A stretch of 64,000 nt of DNA from Planctomycetota bacterium (GCA_022711465.1 JAKLEZ010000001.1:620001-684000), one strand, 5' to 3'. Counted from the first letter of the stretch, positions 1 through 7,631 are shown. Notes: a model not told the origin generated them from the sequence alone. A program made the numbers and translations.

Positions 1-792
1 GGGGACGAGCGCCGCTTCAGGGTGGCGATCGATGACCAGATCAACGCGGTGGGTGATGCCCTGAACCTGGGCCTGCCGGCCTGGATCGACCGGATTGACG
101 CGTACGCCGGCGATTTCTGCGTATTTGGGAGCGTCTGCGAGCCCCACGAGATGCTCTGGCGGATCATCGGAACGGAGAACGCGCTGCTGAAGATGGGGGA
201 GGAGCCTGGCCGGATTGCCCGGTTCATTGAGCGGCTTGGCGACTTCCTGGTGGGCATTGCCGAGGCCCAGATTGCGGTAGGCGGGGAGCGACTGGCCGGG
301 CTGTACATTTGGGGTGACGTGGCCTACGTCAAGGGTATGTTTTTCTCTCCGAGGTACTGGCGCGAGGTGTACAAGCCGCAGCTGAAGCGGATCTGCGACG
401 TGGTTCATTCCGCGGGGCTTAAAGCGATTTATCATGGCTGCGGCAATGCATCGGCTGTCTACGAGGACATGATTGAGGCCGGGGTGGACGCGTACAACCC
501 GCTTGAGGCCAAGGCCGGGCTGGACGTAGTCGAGCTCAAGCGGAAGTATGGGCAGCGGTGGTCATTCAACGGCAACATCGACGCCCGGGTGCTGGCCACC
601 AACGACCGGGGCAGGATCCGCCGCGAGGTTCTCACGAAGTTGAACGCGGCCAAGGGTGGCGGTTACATCATCCAGTCGGACCACTCGATCCCGGAGAACG
701 TGGATTTTGCCAGTTATGACTACATGGTTCAGCTGGTCAGGGAGCATGGCCGCTACCCGCTTCAGTTAGGCGAGTTCGACCGTCTCGTGTGA
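1..792 (+). CDS. UroD/MtaA-like family protein, C-terminal part (5' truncated by window edge)
   Basis: The reading frame is open from base 1, so the gene begins upstream of the window and the GTG at 22 is not a convincing start. About 263 residues are visible. They match the C-terminal half of the uroporphyrinogen decarboxylase superfamily TIM barrel: a YHGCG motif in the position of the zinc-binding HxC of MtaA/corrinoid methyltransferases, then FNGNIDARVLA and GGYIIQSDHSIP, which are typical closing motifs. True HemE uses a different active site, so this is more likely a methyltransferase-type or uncharacterised member than a haem biosynthesis enzyme. A second family member lies at 2881-3933. 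The substrate is unknown; such proteins are frequent beside sugar genes in Planctomycetota, which is my recollection rather than something shown here. Confidence 0.8.
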   Translation, partial: GDERRFRVAIDDQINAVGDALNLGLPAWIDRIDAYAGDFCVFGSVCEPHEMLWRIIGTENALLKMGEEPGRIARFIERLGDFLVGIAEAQIAVGGERLAGLYIWGDVAYVKGMFFSPRYWREVYKPQLKRICDVVHSAGLKAIYHGCGNASAVYEDMIEAGVDAYNPLEAKAGLDVVELKRKYGQRWSFNGNIDARVLATNDRGRIRREVLTKLNAAKGGGYIIQSDHSIPENVDFASYDYMVQLVREHGRYPLQLGEFDRLV

Positions 793-1116
793 GCCGAATC
801 ACGGAATCGACCGCAGCAGTTCCGGAGCGCGACCGGGGTCGGGCTGAAGGTCTGTTTTTGCCTGGTCGGGCGTTTGGGGCTATTGGTCAGTCATCGGTCA
901 TTCTTCTGGTTGCTGACGCCGCCTTCAGCCTTGTCGGCCCCCGCAGCCCAGATCGTGGGCGGGTCCTGACCCGCAGATTCATCCCTGACTGACCACTAGC
1001 CTGGGGCGGTGGATGAGGATACAATCGATACAGAGGGCGTCGTTCGGCCCGGGGAGGTGTCGGGCGACAGCAGCGGACGAGGGCAAACGCGAACACATCG
1101 GAGCGTAGGCACCGGC
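793..1116. other. Intergenic region with a 7-2-7 palindrome and weak promoter-like sequence
   Basis: There is no convincing gene here. Bases 959-974 form a perfect palindrome with 7-base arms (GCGGGTC/GACCCGC) around CT, which could be an operator. A TACAAT hexamer at 1020-1025 resembles a -10 element, but I see no good -35 partner at the expected distance. If it is a real -10, transcription would begin near 1032, which favours the ATG at 1117 over the in-frame GTG at 1009 for the next gene. A short T-run at 854-858 has no strong preceding hairpin. Confidence 0.35.
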
Positions 1117-1530
1117 ATGGAGACCTCCACGGACGGGGCATGGAAGGTTTGGGCTGCAGTGGGCGTCGTGGGCGGTGTGGCGGTCATCGCGATCCTGCTC
1201 TGGGGTCTGGGCGGGCTGGCCGTCTCGGTGAAGGGCAGCGACGAGCAGGTTCTGGCCCGGCTGATTGCCGCCAAGTCCGACGAGCGGGACGCGATGGTGA
1301 TTGAACTGGGCCGGCGCGGCGTCAAGGTCATACCCGGCATTGTCGCGGCGTACCAGAAGGCGGAGGGCGATCCGGTTCTGAGGACGCACCTGGTGATGAT
1401 TATTCGCCGGATCGGTCCGGTCGGCGAAGCGAAGCGGGCGTTACAGGACCTTGGGAAGGAAGAGAAGGACGGCGAGGTCAAAGACCTGATCGAGCGGCAC
1501 CTGGCGGATCTGAATCGCATGAGCAGGTAG
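1117..1530 (+). CDS. Small membrane-anchored protein with HEAT-like helical domain
   Basis: This is a 137-residue product from the ATG at 1117; an in-frame GTG at 1009 would add 36 residues of low-complexity, non-conserved look. Residues about 9-31 form one hydrophobic membrane segment (WAAVGVVGGVAVIAILLWGL). The rest is soluble and helical, with the sequence logic of one or two HEAT-type repeats (a helix pair around RDAMVIELGRRGVKVIPGIV). That suggests a bitopic protein with a C-terminal protein-binding domain. I do not recognise a family. It lies 40 bases upstream of a pilin-like gene on the same strand, so it may share a transcript, but nothing else in the sequence tells its job. Confidence 0.55.
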   Translation: METSTDGAWKVWAAVGVVGGVAVIAILLWGLGGLAVSVKGSDEQVLARLIAAKSDERDAMVIELGRRGVKVIPGIVAAYQKAEGDPVLRTHLVMIIRRIGPVGEAKRALQDLGKEEKDGEVKDLIERHLADLNRMSR

Positions 1531-1570
1531 TCCGGGAGAGATCGGGCCGGGACCCGAGCGGAGGCTAGCC

Positions 1571-2407
1571 ATGAGACCGATGGACGATGGTCGAGGTTTT
1601 ACTCTCATTGAGGTCCTGGTCGTGGTGGCGATCATCGCGTTGCTGGTCGCTGTTCTGATGCCGTCATTCGCTCGGGCGCGTGAGCAGTCGCGGATGGTCA
1701 TGTGCCAGAGCCAGCTGCACCAGTTCAGCATCGCCTTCCTGGCCTACGCCTCGGCAAACAAGGGGCGAACGCCGGGCATCAGTGAAGACCGCAATGCCGA
1801 CTGGCTGGGCGGTGCGAACAGAGGAGGAAGGCAGCCGGAAGACGGCACCATCTACAAGTACCTGGGGGCCAACAAGAACATTTTCTGCTGTCCGACCGAC
1901 GAGACGCTGCGTCCCGGCAACACTCTCCGCTACAGCTACACCGGCAGCACGCTGATGAGCGGCGTGGATCCCAACTGGGTGAGGGGCGCGCACTACCAGC
2001 ACGAGCCGAAGAGCGTGAGCAACTACAGCACGTCCGACCACAGGACGAACATGCGTCCTCTCCGTCCGATGATGATCATCGAGGAGGATCCCGACTGGTA
2101 TCTCGTCGGCGTTACCAACAGCGCGTGGGACAACGACGACGGGGTAACCACGCGGCATCTCAAGAAGTTCGGGAACATCGGTTTCCTCGACGGCAGTGTC
2201 GGCTCGGTCAATCTGCCCGCCACGCCGCACACCAACGGCAAGTATTTCTCGAACAACGCGATGTGCGTGCGAGTAAAGGACATGTGGATTTCCGGCAAAT
2301 CCTGGGAGGACATGCTCTGGAGCGACGCCACGAAGAGCGGAGCCTACGGCAAGCTCACTATCCAGAAGCCCGCCAGCGCCAAGGGTGTCACCCACGCCAC
2401 TCCCTGA
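1571..2407 (+). CDS. Prepilin-type N-terminal cleavage/methylation protein (planctomycete pilin-like family)
   Basis: The 278-residue protein has a classic type III prepilin signal: a short charged leader, then G|FTLIEVLVVVAIIALLVAVL, with cleavage expected after Gly9 and Glu5 of the mature form present. The C-terminal part contains RHLKKFGNIGFLDGSVG, which matches the His...LDG closing motif of the large planctomycete family of secreted pseudopilin-like proteins (DUF1559 or the related H-X9-DG type). A GGAGG ribosome site lies about nine bases before the ATG. These proteins are very abundant in Planctomycetota, and their function (pilus subunit, or secreted protein using pilin export) is not settled. 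It is far from the main secretion operon, so it may be a substrate or minor pilin of that machine. Confidence 0.85.
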   Translation: MRPMDDGRGFTLIEVLVVVAIIALLVAVLMPSFARAREQSRMVMCQSQLHQFSIAFLAYASANKGRTPGISEDRNADWLGGANRGGRQPEDGTIYKYLGANKNIFCCPTDETLRPGNTLRYSYTGSTLMSGVDPNWVRGAHYQHEPKSVSNYSTSDHRTNMRPLRPMMIIEEDPDWYLVGVTNSAWDNDDGVTTRHLKKFGNIGFLDGSVGSVNLPATPHTNGKYFSNNAMCVRVKDMWISGKSWEDMLWSDATKSGAYGKLTIQKPASAKGVTHATP

Positions 2408-2435
2408 AGCCCACAGGGCATACCTGGCCAAGGGA

Positions 2436-2463
2436 TTGACACGTCCCGCGACGAGGTCATAAG
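2436..2463 (+). promoter_or_regulatory. Candidate sigma70-type promoter for rhaM
   Basis: A perfect TTGACA at 2436-2441 is followed after 16 bases by CATAAG at 2458-2463, which matches four of six -10 positions. Transcription would start near 2470, leaving a leader of about 97 bases before the rhaM ATG. It sits just after the pilin-like gene, consistent with rhaM starting a new unit. Confidence 0.4.
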
Positions 2464-2566
2464 TTGGGAACCATGGTCTCGTCGTCCCGTCCGTTCCAAG
2501 CGCTTCTGTTCAGGGTGATCCGCGCCCGCGGACCTTCGATGCGGGTGTGTTGAGAGGAGCGACACG

Positions 2567-2890
2567 ATGCAGCGATACGGCATGGTTCTCAAGGTACGTC
2601 CTGAGAAGTTCGAGGAGTACAAAAGCCTTCACGCGGCTGTCTGGCCCGACGTCCTGAAGATGATCACGGAGTGCAAGATCCGCAACTACTCGATCTACCA
2701 CAAGGACGGCTATCTGTTCAGCTACTTCGAGTACGTGGGCACCGACTTCGCGGCGGACATGGCCCGGATGGCCGCGGACGCGACCACGCAGCGATGGTGG
2801 GCGGTGTGCATGCCGTGCCAGGACCCGCTCCCCACTCGGGCCCCTGGCGAGTGGTGGGCGAACATGGAGGAAGTATTCCATTGTCCATAA
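2567..2890 (+). CDS. rhaM: L-rhamnose mutarotase
   Basis: The 107-residue length is typical of RhaM, which interconverts the alpha and beta anomers of L-rhamnose in the cytoplasm so that the isomerase gets the right form. The opening MQRYGMVLKVRPEKFEEYKSLH and the AAVWPDV stretch contain the conserved Tyr/His region (YKSLHAAVWPDV) of the family's dimeric alpha/beta-barrel. SIYHKDGYLFSYFEY and WWAVCMPCQ follow the expected core. The WANMEEVFH ending matches the conserved WxxMEEVFH tail. The stop codon overlaps the likely TTG start of the following UroD-like gene by 10 bases, implying translational coupling. No rhamnose isomerase or kinase is present in the window, but a GH106 rhamnosidase and a BMC shell gene lie further right. 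Confidence 0.92.
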   Translation: MQRYGMVLKVRPEKFEEYKSLHAAVWPDVLKMITECKIRNYSIYHKDGYLFSYFEYVGTDFAADMARMAADATTQRWWAVCMPCQDPLPTRAPGEWWANMEEVFHCP

Positions 2891-3933
2891 CCTCGCGCGA
2901 GCGTGTCCTGGCCGCCTTCGAGCACCAGGAGCCGGATCGGGTGCCGGCCTGGTGCGGGTCGTCGCCGGAGTTCTGGGTGAAGGCCAAGCGGGCCCTCGGG
3001 CTGGACGATGAAGGGCTGCTGGTCCGGTTCGGCGACGACTTCCGCCGGGTTTGGGCCCGCTACGACGGGCCCGCCTTCCCCTTGGCGCCAGGGGCCAGCC
3101 ATCGCACGGTCTTTGGCAGCAACCGGCGCGGCCTGGGCTACGGCCAGCCGATGGAGCATCCTCTGGCCGATGCCACCCTCGATCAGGTCCATGCTTACGC
3201 CTGGCCCGACCCGAGTTGGATGGACGTGAACCAGATCCGAGCCGGCGCGGTGAGCTACGGGCGGCAATACGCCATCCTGGGCGGCGACTGGTCCCCTTTC
3301 TGGCATGACGCCATTGACCTCTTGGGCATGGAGAACCTCATGCTCAAGATGTACGACCAACCCGAAGTCGTCGACGCCGTTCTTGGCCACATCGTCGATT
3401 ACTACGCTCGGGTCAGCAGTCGTATCTTCGACGCCGCGGGGGACGTGATCGACATCTTCTTCATCGGCAACGACTTTGGCAGTCAAACCGGTCCCTTGCT
3501 GGGTGAGCCCCTGTTCCGCCGCTTCATCCTTCCCCACTTGCGGCACCTGGTGGACCTCGGCCACGCATACGACCTGAAGGTCATGATGCACTGCTGTGGC
3601 GGCTTTGCCCCGCTGATACCGGCCATGCTCGAGACCGGCCTCGACGGTCTTCACGCCATCCAGCCGTCCTGCCGCGGGATGGACCTTGCGACACTGAAAG
3701 CCCGATATGGCCGCCAGATCCTATTCAACGGAGCCATCGACTCTCACCACGTGCTCATCAATGGCCATCCCGAGTCGGTGCGAGCCCGGACTCGAGAAGT
3801 GCTGACGATCATGAAGCCGGGCGGAGGCTATGTGGCCGGTGCCAGCCATGACTCGATCCTCGAGCAGACCCCGGTTGAGAACGTGCTGGCGATGTTCGAT
3901 GCCATCCGCGAGTTTGGGGGTTATGGGGAATGA
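2881..3933 (+). CDS. UroD/MtaA-like family protein
   Basis: The 350-residue protein belongs to the uroporphyrinogen decarboxylase / cobamide methyltransferase superfamily. I take TTG at 2881 as the start because the conserved N-terminus (TSRERVLAAFEHQEPDRVP) begins there and GGAGGAA ends eight bases before it; the longer upstream frame is only the shadow of rhaM. The motif MMHCCGG carries a His-x-Cys like the zinc-binding site of MtaA-type methyltransferases, and LFNGAIDSHHVLING and GGGYVAGASHDSILEQTP close the barrel. It is co-transcribed and overlapping with rhaM, so a link to deoxysugar use is possible but unproven. The substrate is unknown. It shares its C-terminal motif order with the partial protein at 1-792. 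Confidence 0.8.
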   Translation: MSITSRERVLAAFEHQEPDRVPAWCGSSPEFWVKAKRALGLDDEGLLVRFGDDFRRVWARYDGPAFPLAPGASHRTVFGSNRRGLGYGQPMEHPLADATLDQVHAYAWPDPSWMDVNQIRAGAVSYGRQYAILGGDWSPFWHDAIDLLGMENLMLKMYDQPEVVDAVLGHIVDYYARVSSRIFDAAGDVIDIFFIGNDFGSQTGPLLGEPLFRRFILPHLRHLVDLGHAYDLKVMMHCCGGFAPLIPAMLETGLDGLHAIQPSCRGMDLATLKARYGRQILFNGAIDSHHVLINGHPESVRARTREVLTIMKPGGGYVAGASHDSILEQTPVENVLAMFDAIREFGGYGE

Positions 3934-4145
3934 AGCCCCGGGAGGGCTGCCCTGCGTCGGACGGGCGATCTCCATACCTGTAGCGAGTGACGCACCCGAG
4001 GTGCCGGGAGGGGGTCGCTGCCGAGCTCGGCGTGACGCGGCGTCCCGCCCGGCAAGCAACTCACGTATAACATCATTGCCTACAATATCTTACAAGCACA
4101 CAAGACTTTCATCCCCCGGCGTGGGCTGAGAAAGGAAGAGGGGAC

Positions 4146-4174
4146 TTGTCCGGGGGCAGGAGGATGCCTACAAT
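4146..4174 (+). promoter_or_regulatory. Promoter of the superoxide dismutase gene
   Basis: TTGTCC at 4146-4151 (four of six to the -35 consensus) and TACAAT at 4169-4174 (five of six to the -10) are separated by exactly 17 bases. The predicted transcript starts near 4181, about 46 bases before the ATG at 4228, and the palindromic operator at 4191-4205 falls just inside it. Confidence 0.55.
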
Positions 4175-4190
4175 TACGCAAAGCTAATAG

Positions 4191-4205
4191 TGAGACTGAG
4201 TCTCA
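4191..4205. promoter_or_regulatory. Perfect 7-1-7 palindrome, Fur-family-type operator upstream of sod
   Basis: The 15 bases TGAGACTGAGTCTCA are two perfect 7-base arms around one central G. This is the same geometry as the Fur/PerR/Zur/Mur 7-1-7 boxes (for example TGATAAT-n-ATTATCA), with TGA/TCA ends and different inner bases. It lies at about +10 to +24 relative to the predicted start, a place where a bound repressor would block transcription. No regulator gene lies in the window, so which protein binds is unknown. Confidence 0.5.
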
Positions 4206-4227
4206 GTTGCCAAATGAGGTGGACACG

Positions 4228-5043
4228 ATGACCGATGCCATTGCTCGCAGGCAGTTCCTGCTGAAACTCGGAACGTCCGTTCTTGGGGGTGCGGCGGCAA
4301 CCGCGCTGCTCATCCCGAAGTCGGCCGTGATGGGCGCGGAGAAGCGCCCGTCCAATCCGGGAGATACCTCGGGACGGACCCAACATCGACAAGGAGACAA
4401 ACACATGGCCTACACACTGCCCGATTTGCCGTACGCATTCGATGCCCTTGAACCGTACATTGACGAAACGACGATGCGAATTCACCACGGCAAGCACCAT
4501 GCGGCTTACGTGGCCAACGTCAACAAGGCCTTAGAGGGTCATGCCGACTGGGCGGCGAAGGGTATTGAGGATCTTGTTGCCGAGGTTGCCAAGGTTCCGG
4601 AAGCGATCCGCACTGCGGTGCGGAACAACGGCGGCGGCCATTTCAACCACAGCCTTTTCTGGAAGAGTCTGGCCCCCGCCGGCAAGAAAGGCGGTGGAGA
4701 GCCGAGCGGCGAGTTGGCCGCGGCCATCACGAGGGACCTGGGCAGCTTTGCGGCCTTCAAGGAGGCGTTCAACAAGGCGGCGGCCACTCGGTTTGGCTCG
4801 GGCTGGGCATGGCTGTCGGTCGGCGTCAGCGGGAAGCTGTTCGTATCCTCGACACCGAACCAGGACAACCCGCTGATGTCGGGGATTGCCGAGGCCCCGG
4901 GCAAGCCGATTCTGGGGCTGGATGTATGGGAGCACGCGTACTACCTGAAGTATCAGAATCGCCGACCGGAGTACATTGAGTCCTGGTGGCACCTGGTGAA
5001 CTGGGAGTTCGTGGCTGAGCAATACGCGAAGGCCAGGCGATAG
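4228..5043 (+). CDS. sodA: Superoxide dismutase (Mn/Fe family) with Tat signal and internal start
   Basis: The enzyme disproportionates superoxide. The 271-residue form from ATG 4228 starts with a twin-arginine signal ([10 protein letters not shown], then a hydrophobic stretch GGAAATALL), so it would be exported folded. Residue 60 is a second Met (ATG 4405) preceded by AAGGAG with eight bases spacing, an excellent ribosome site. That start gives a normal-length cytoplasmic enzyme of 212 residues beginning [17 protein letters not shown]. Metal ligands are visible: His in [11 protein letters not shown], His in [11 protein letters not shown], and Asp and His in LDVWEHAYY. The NQDNPL motif with GGGHFNH resembles the Mn-type gln/gly pattern rather than the Fe type; cambialistic use cannot be excluded. 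Promoter and operator sit just upstream, and a terminator follows at 5251. Confidence 0.93.
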   Translation: MTDAIARRQFLLKLGTSVLGGAAATALLIPKSAVMGAEKRPSNPGDTSGRTQHRQGDKHMAYTLPDLPYAFDALEPYIDETTMRIHHGKHHAAYVANVNKALEGHADWAAKGIEDLVAEVAKVPEAIRTAVRNNGGGHFNHSLFWKSLAPAGKKGGGEPSGELAAAITRDLGSFAAFKEAFNKAAATRFGSGWAWLSVGVSGKLFVSSTPNQDNPLMSGIAEAPGKPILGLDVWEHAYYLKYQNRRPEYIESWWHLVNWEFVAEQYAKARR

Positions 5044-5496
5044 TGTCGATGGAAGTGCCGGTGTGACCGACCGGTGAGGGGGGGCACCGGGCGCTATCGT
5101 CCTATTGGCGCAACCGTGTCGGCGGAAGCACTAAGCGACGGTGGGGCTCAAGTCGGAGGAGGAGAGGGGCTTCAAGGGGAAGGAATGGCCTGGGGGAGCG
5201 TGAAGGAGTTTGGCGGACAGGGAAGCGAGAAGGAGAGAGCTGTGATCTTCACGGCGTGGCGGGCAAGCCGCCGCGCCGTTTCTGTTTTGCGCACTCGCGG
5301 GTGAGTGGCCGGTGCAGCTTGCCTGACCGGCTTGGGCTGAGCGTGGCTGCCCTGCTCCTCGAGTCACCGCTTGTGGTTCTGGTTGGCCACCGGCCAGGCC
5401 GGGCGGTGCGGATCTGGATTTCCACGGGACCTTGCGTCACAATACCGCCCGGTTACAGGAATCGAGTCTGTTGGTTTGGAGCATGGAAGGTGCAGA
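5044..5496. other. 453-base gene-poor interval between sod and pgk
   Basis: No recognisable protein gene is present; the short frames here lack conserved motifs. The first 200 bases include a very purine-rich tract (about 5155-5190, repeated GGAGG and GGGGAAGG) and end in the strong intrinsic terminator at 5251-5288. A transcript reading through the sod stop would therefore have an unusually long 3' region, or an independent small RNA could end there. The 200 bases after the terminator must hold the pgk promoter, but I see no clear -35/-10 pair. Confidence 0.4.
5251..5288 (+). terminator. Intrinsic terminator after sod
   Basis: A 12-base-pair stem (5251-5262 with 5268-5279, one G-U pair) closes a five-base loop and is followed by TTCTGTTTT. 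This is a textbook rho-independent terminator on the plus strand. It lies 208 bases beyond the sod stop and separates sod from pgk. Confidence 0.75.
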
Positions 5497-6735
5497 ATGG
5501 CCAAGAAGACAATTGCTGACGTGAACGTGAAGGGCAAGCGGGTTCTGATGCGGGTGGATTTCAACGTTCCCCAGGACGACAAGGGCAAGATCACGGACGA
5601 CCGTCGGATTCGCATGGCCCTGCCCAGCATCGAGCAGGTGCTCAAGGGTGGCGGCCGGCTGATTCTGATGAGCCATCTGGGGCGGCCGGAGGGCAAGGAC
5701 CCGGCGGCCGACAAGCAGTGGACGATCAAGCCGTGTGCCGATCGGCTGAGTCAGCTCATTGGCAAGAAGGTGATGTTCGCCCCGGACTGCGTCGGCCCGG
5801 AGGTCGAGAAGATCGTGGCCGGCATGAAGGACGGTGACTGCTGCCTGCTGGAGAACGTTCGTTTTCACGCGGCCGAGCAGATCAAGGACAAGAAAGCCAA
5901 GGACGACCCGGCCCTCAAGGAGAAGAAGGAGAAGTTTGGCAAGCAGCTTGCCGCCCTGGCCGACATCTACGTGAACGACGCATTTGGCACGTGCCATCGT
6001 GACAACGCGAGCATGCTGACCGTTCCCCAGCAGATGGCCGGCAAGCCCCGGGTCGTCGGCTTTCTGGTCAAGAAGGAATTGGAGTATCTAGGCGAGGCGT
6101 TGAACAGTCCGAAGCGGCCGTTCGTCGCCATTCTGGGCGGCAAGAAAGTCTCGGACAAGATCGCGGTCATCGAGGCCTTGCTGAAGAAATGCGATACTGT
6201 GCTGATCGGTGGGGCCATGAACTACACCTTCATGCTGGCTCAAGGCAAGAAGGTAGGGACAAGCCTGGTGGAGGCTGACAAGGTGGACGAGGCCAAGCGG
6301 CTACTTCAGCTTGGCGGCGACAAGCTCAAGCTGCCGGTGGACGTGGTGGCGGCTGCCGAGTTCAAGGCCGGGGCGGCCGCGCAGACTTTGGCGGGGGACA
6401 TTCCGGACGGGCTTCAGGGCCTTGACATCGGCCCCAAGACCGTGGAGATGTTCAGGAAGATCATTGCCGGCGCCAAGACGGTGGCCTGGAACGGCCCGAT
6501 GGGTGTCTTCGAGATGAAGCCGTTCGACGCGGGCACGCTGGCGGTAGCTCAAGCCCTGGTGGAGGTCACGGCCAAGGGTGCGATTACGGTGATCGGTGGG
6601 GGGGACAGTGCCGCGGCCATTGAGCAGATGGGCATGAGCGAGAAGGTCAGCCACGTCAGCACCGGCGGCGGCGCCAGTCTCGAGTTCATGGAAGGCAAGA
6701 GCTTCAAGGCCGTCGAAGTGCTCGACGAAGCCTGA
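5497..6735 (+). CDS. pgk: Phosphoglycerate kinase
   Basis: The 412-residue enzyme transfers phosphate between 1,3-bisphosphoglycerate and ADP in glycolysis and gluconeogenesis. The start at ATG 5497 is set by GGAAGG six bases upstream and by the canonical opening MAKKTIADVNVKGKRVLMRV. Substrate-loop motifs are clear: VDFNVPQD, MSHLGRPEG, CLLENVRFH, NDAFGTCHRDNAS and the mobile region around AILGGKKVSDK. The C-terminal nucleotide-binding half has WNGPMGVFE and the GGGDSAAA glycine-rich loop, then STGGGASLEFMEGK near the end. Length and motif order are normal, so the gene is intact. It is followed after 28 bases by a terminator hairpin and then rpe, so rpe probably gets reduced read-through or its own initiation. 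Confidence 0.98.
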   Translation: MAKKTIADVNVKGKRVLMRVDFNVPQDDKGKITDDRRIRMALPSIEQVLKGGGRLILMSHLGRPEGKDPAADKQWTIKPCADRLSQLIGKKVMFAPDCVGPEVEKIVAGMKDGDCCLLENVRFHAAEQIKDKKAKDDPALKEKKEKFGKQLAALADIYVNDAFGTCHRDNASMLTVPQQMAGKPRVVGFLVKKELEYLGEALNSPKRPFVAILGGKKVSDKIAVIEALLKKCDTVLIGGAMNYTFMLAQGKKVGTSLVEADKVDEAKRLLQLGGDKLKLPVDVVAAAEFKAGAAAQTLAGDIPDGLQGLDIGPKTVEMFRKIIAGAKTVAWNGPMGVFEMKPFDAGTLAVAQALVEVTAKGAITVIGGGDSAAAIEQMGMSEKVSHVSTGGGASLEFMEGKSFKAVEVLDEA

Positions 6736-6763
6736 GTTGTGCAGCAGGGTCCCGTATACTTCG

Positions 6764-6796
6764 AGCCCCGGGCACCCGCGCCCGGGGCTTTGTTTT
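6764..6796 (+). terminator. Intrinsic terminator between pgk and rpe
   Basis: Bases 6764-6772 pair perfectly with 6781-6789 (9 bp, AGCCCCGGG stem, 8-base loop) and run into TTGTTTT. The ribosome site of rpe (GGAGG, 6797-6801) begins directly after the T-run. The hairpin can therefore stop pgk transcripts or, if read through, sit just in front of the rpe ribosome site. Confidence 0.75.
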
Positions 6797-6810
6797 GGAG
6801 GCGACCGACC

Positions 6811-7503
6811 GTGCCCACCGCGACCCAAGACACCTGGCCCCTAGCGACTCCGCGGATCCGCATTGCGCCTTCCCTCCTGGCGGCCGACTTCGCCCGTCTG
6901 GCCGATGACGTCGCCAAGATCGAAGCCGCTGGGGCCGAGATTCTGCACCTGGACATCATGGACGGGCACTTCGTACCGAACATCAGCTTCGGCATTCCGG
7001 TGATTGAGAAGCTGCGTCAGGTTTCGCGGTTGTTCTTTGACACGCACCTGATGATCACCGAGCCGGTCCGCTACGCGGAGCCGTTCGTGAAGGCCGGCAG
7101 CGATCTGCTCACTTTTCATATTGAAGTATCACATGAACCTCTGCGTGTCGTTGACCACATTCGTGGGGCTGGTGCCCGGGTGGGTGTCACGCTGAATCCG
7201 GGGACGGAGGTTTCGGCTCTGCGAGAGGTTGTCGCGTCGGTGGACTTGGTGCTGGTAATGAGCGTGTGGCCCGGTTTTGGGGGCCAGACGTTCATCGCAT
7301 CGACGCTGGACAAGTGCCGTGCGTTGCGTGGGCTGCTGAGGGCGGATCAGCGTCTGGAGGTGGATGGCGGGATTGGGCCGGACACGGTGGCGGCGGTGGT
7401 CCGAGCGGGGGCGGACACGCTGGTCGCGGGTTCGGCGGTATTTGGTCGAGCTGATCCCGGGGGTGCGATGCGTGAACTGGAGCGACTGGCCGGGCGGGCG
7501 TGA
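6811..7503 (+). CDS. rpe: Ribulose-phosphate 3-epimerase
   Basis: The 230-residue TIM-barrel enzyme interconverts ribulose 5-phosphate and xylulose 5-phosphate in the pentose phosphate pathway. GTG 6811 is chosen because GGAGG lies nine bases before it and the upstream frame runs through the terminator hairpin. Family motifs are in order: IAPSLLAADFARL, HLDIMDGHFVPNISFG (catalytic Asp and metal His), FFDTHLMI (metal His), VMSVWPGFGGQ, and VDGGIGPDTV with the second catalytic Asp, then VAGSAVF for phosphate binding. All metal ligands (two His, two Asp) appear present. Its close position behind pgk fits a central-carbon cluster. Confidence 0.95.
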   Translation: MPTATQDTWPLATPRIRIAPSLLAADFARLADDVAKIEAAGAEILHLDIMDGHFVPNISFGIPVIEKLRQVSRLFFDTHLMITEPVRYAEPFVKAGSDLLTFHIEVSHEPLRVVDHIRGAGARVGVTLNPGTEVSALREVVASVDLVLVMSVWPGFGGQTFIASTLDKCRALRGLLRADQRLEVDGGIGPDTVAAVVRAGADTLVAGSAVFGRADPGGAMRELERLAGRA

Positions 7504-7594
7504 CCGGTAAAGTGTGCATCTATCGGTGGCGACGGCGTCCTTGAGCAGCGGGCGGGGTACATTTGAAGCGTTGGATCGGCTTCGAGGTGCCGCC

Positions 7595-7624
7595 TTGACC
7601 GGACTCTTGCCTGTTCCGTAGAAT
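7595..7624 (+). promoter_or_regulatory. Sigma70-type promoter of the FG-GAP gene
   Basis: TTGACC (7595-7600) and TAGAAT (7619-7624) match five of six consensus bases each and are 18 bases apart. Transcription would start near 7631, leaving a leader of about 138 bases that begins with the hairpin at 7632-7664. Confidence 0.55.
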
Positions 7625-7631
7625 ACGCCGG

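Noticed and set aside
2671-2880. Extended N-terminus of the UroD-like protein
   Set aside because: This stretch is rhaM in another frame. The conserved UroD start and a ribosome site place the beginning at 2881.
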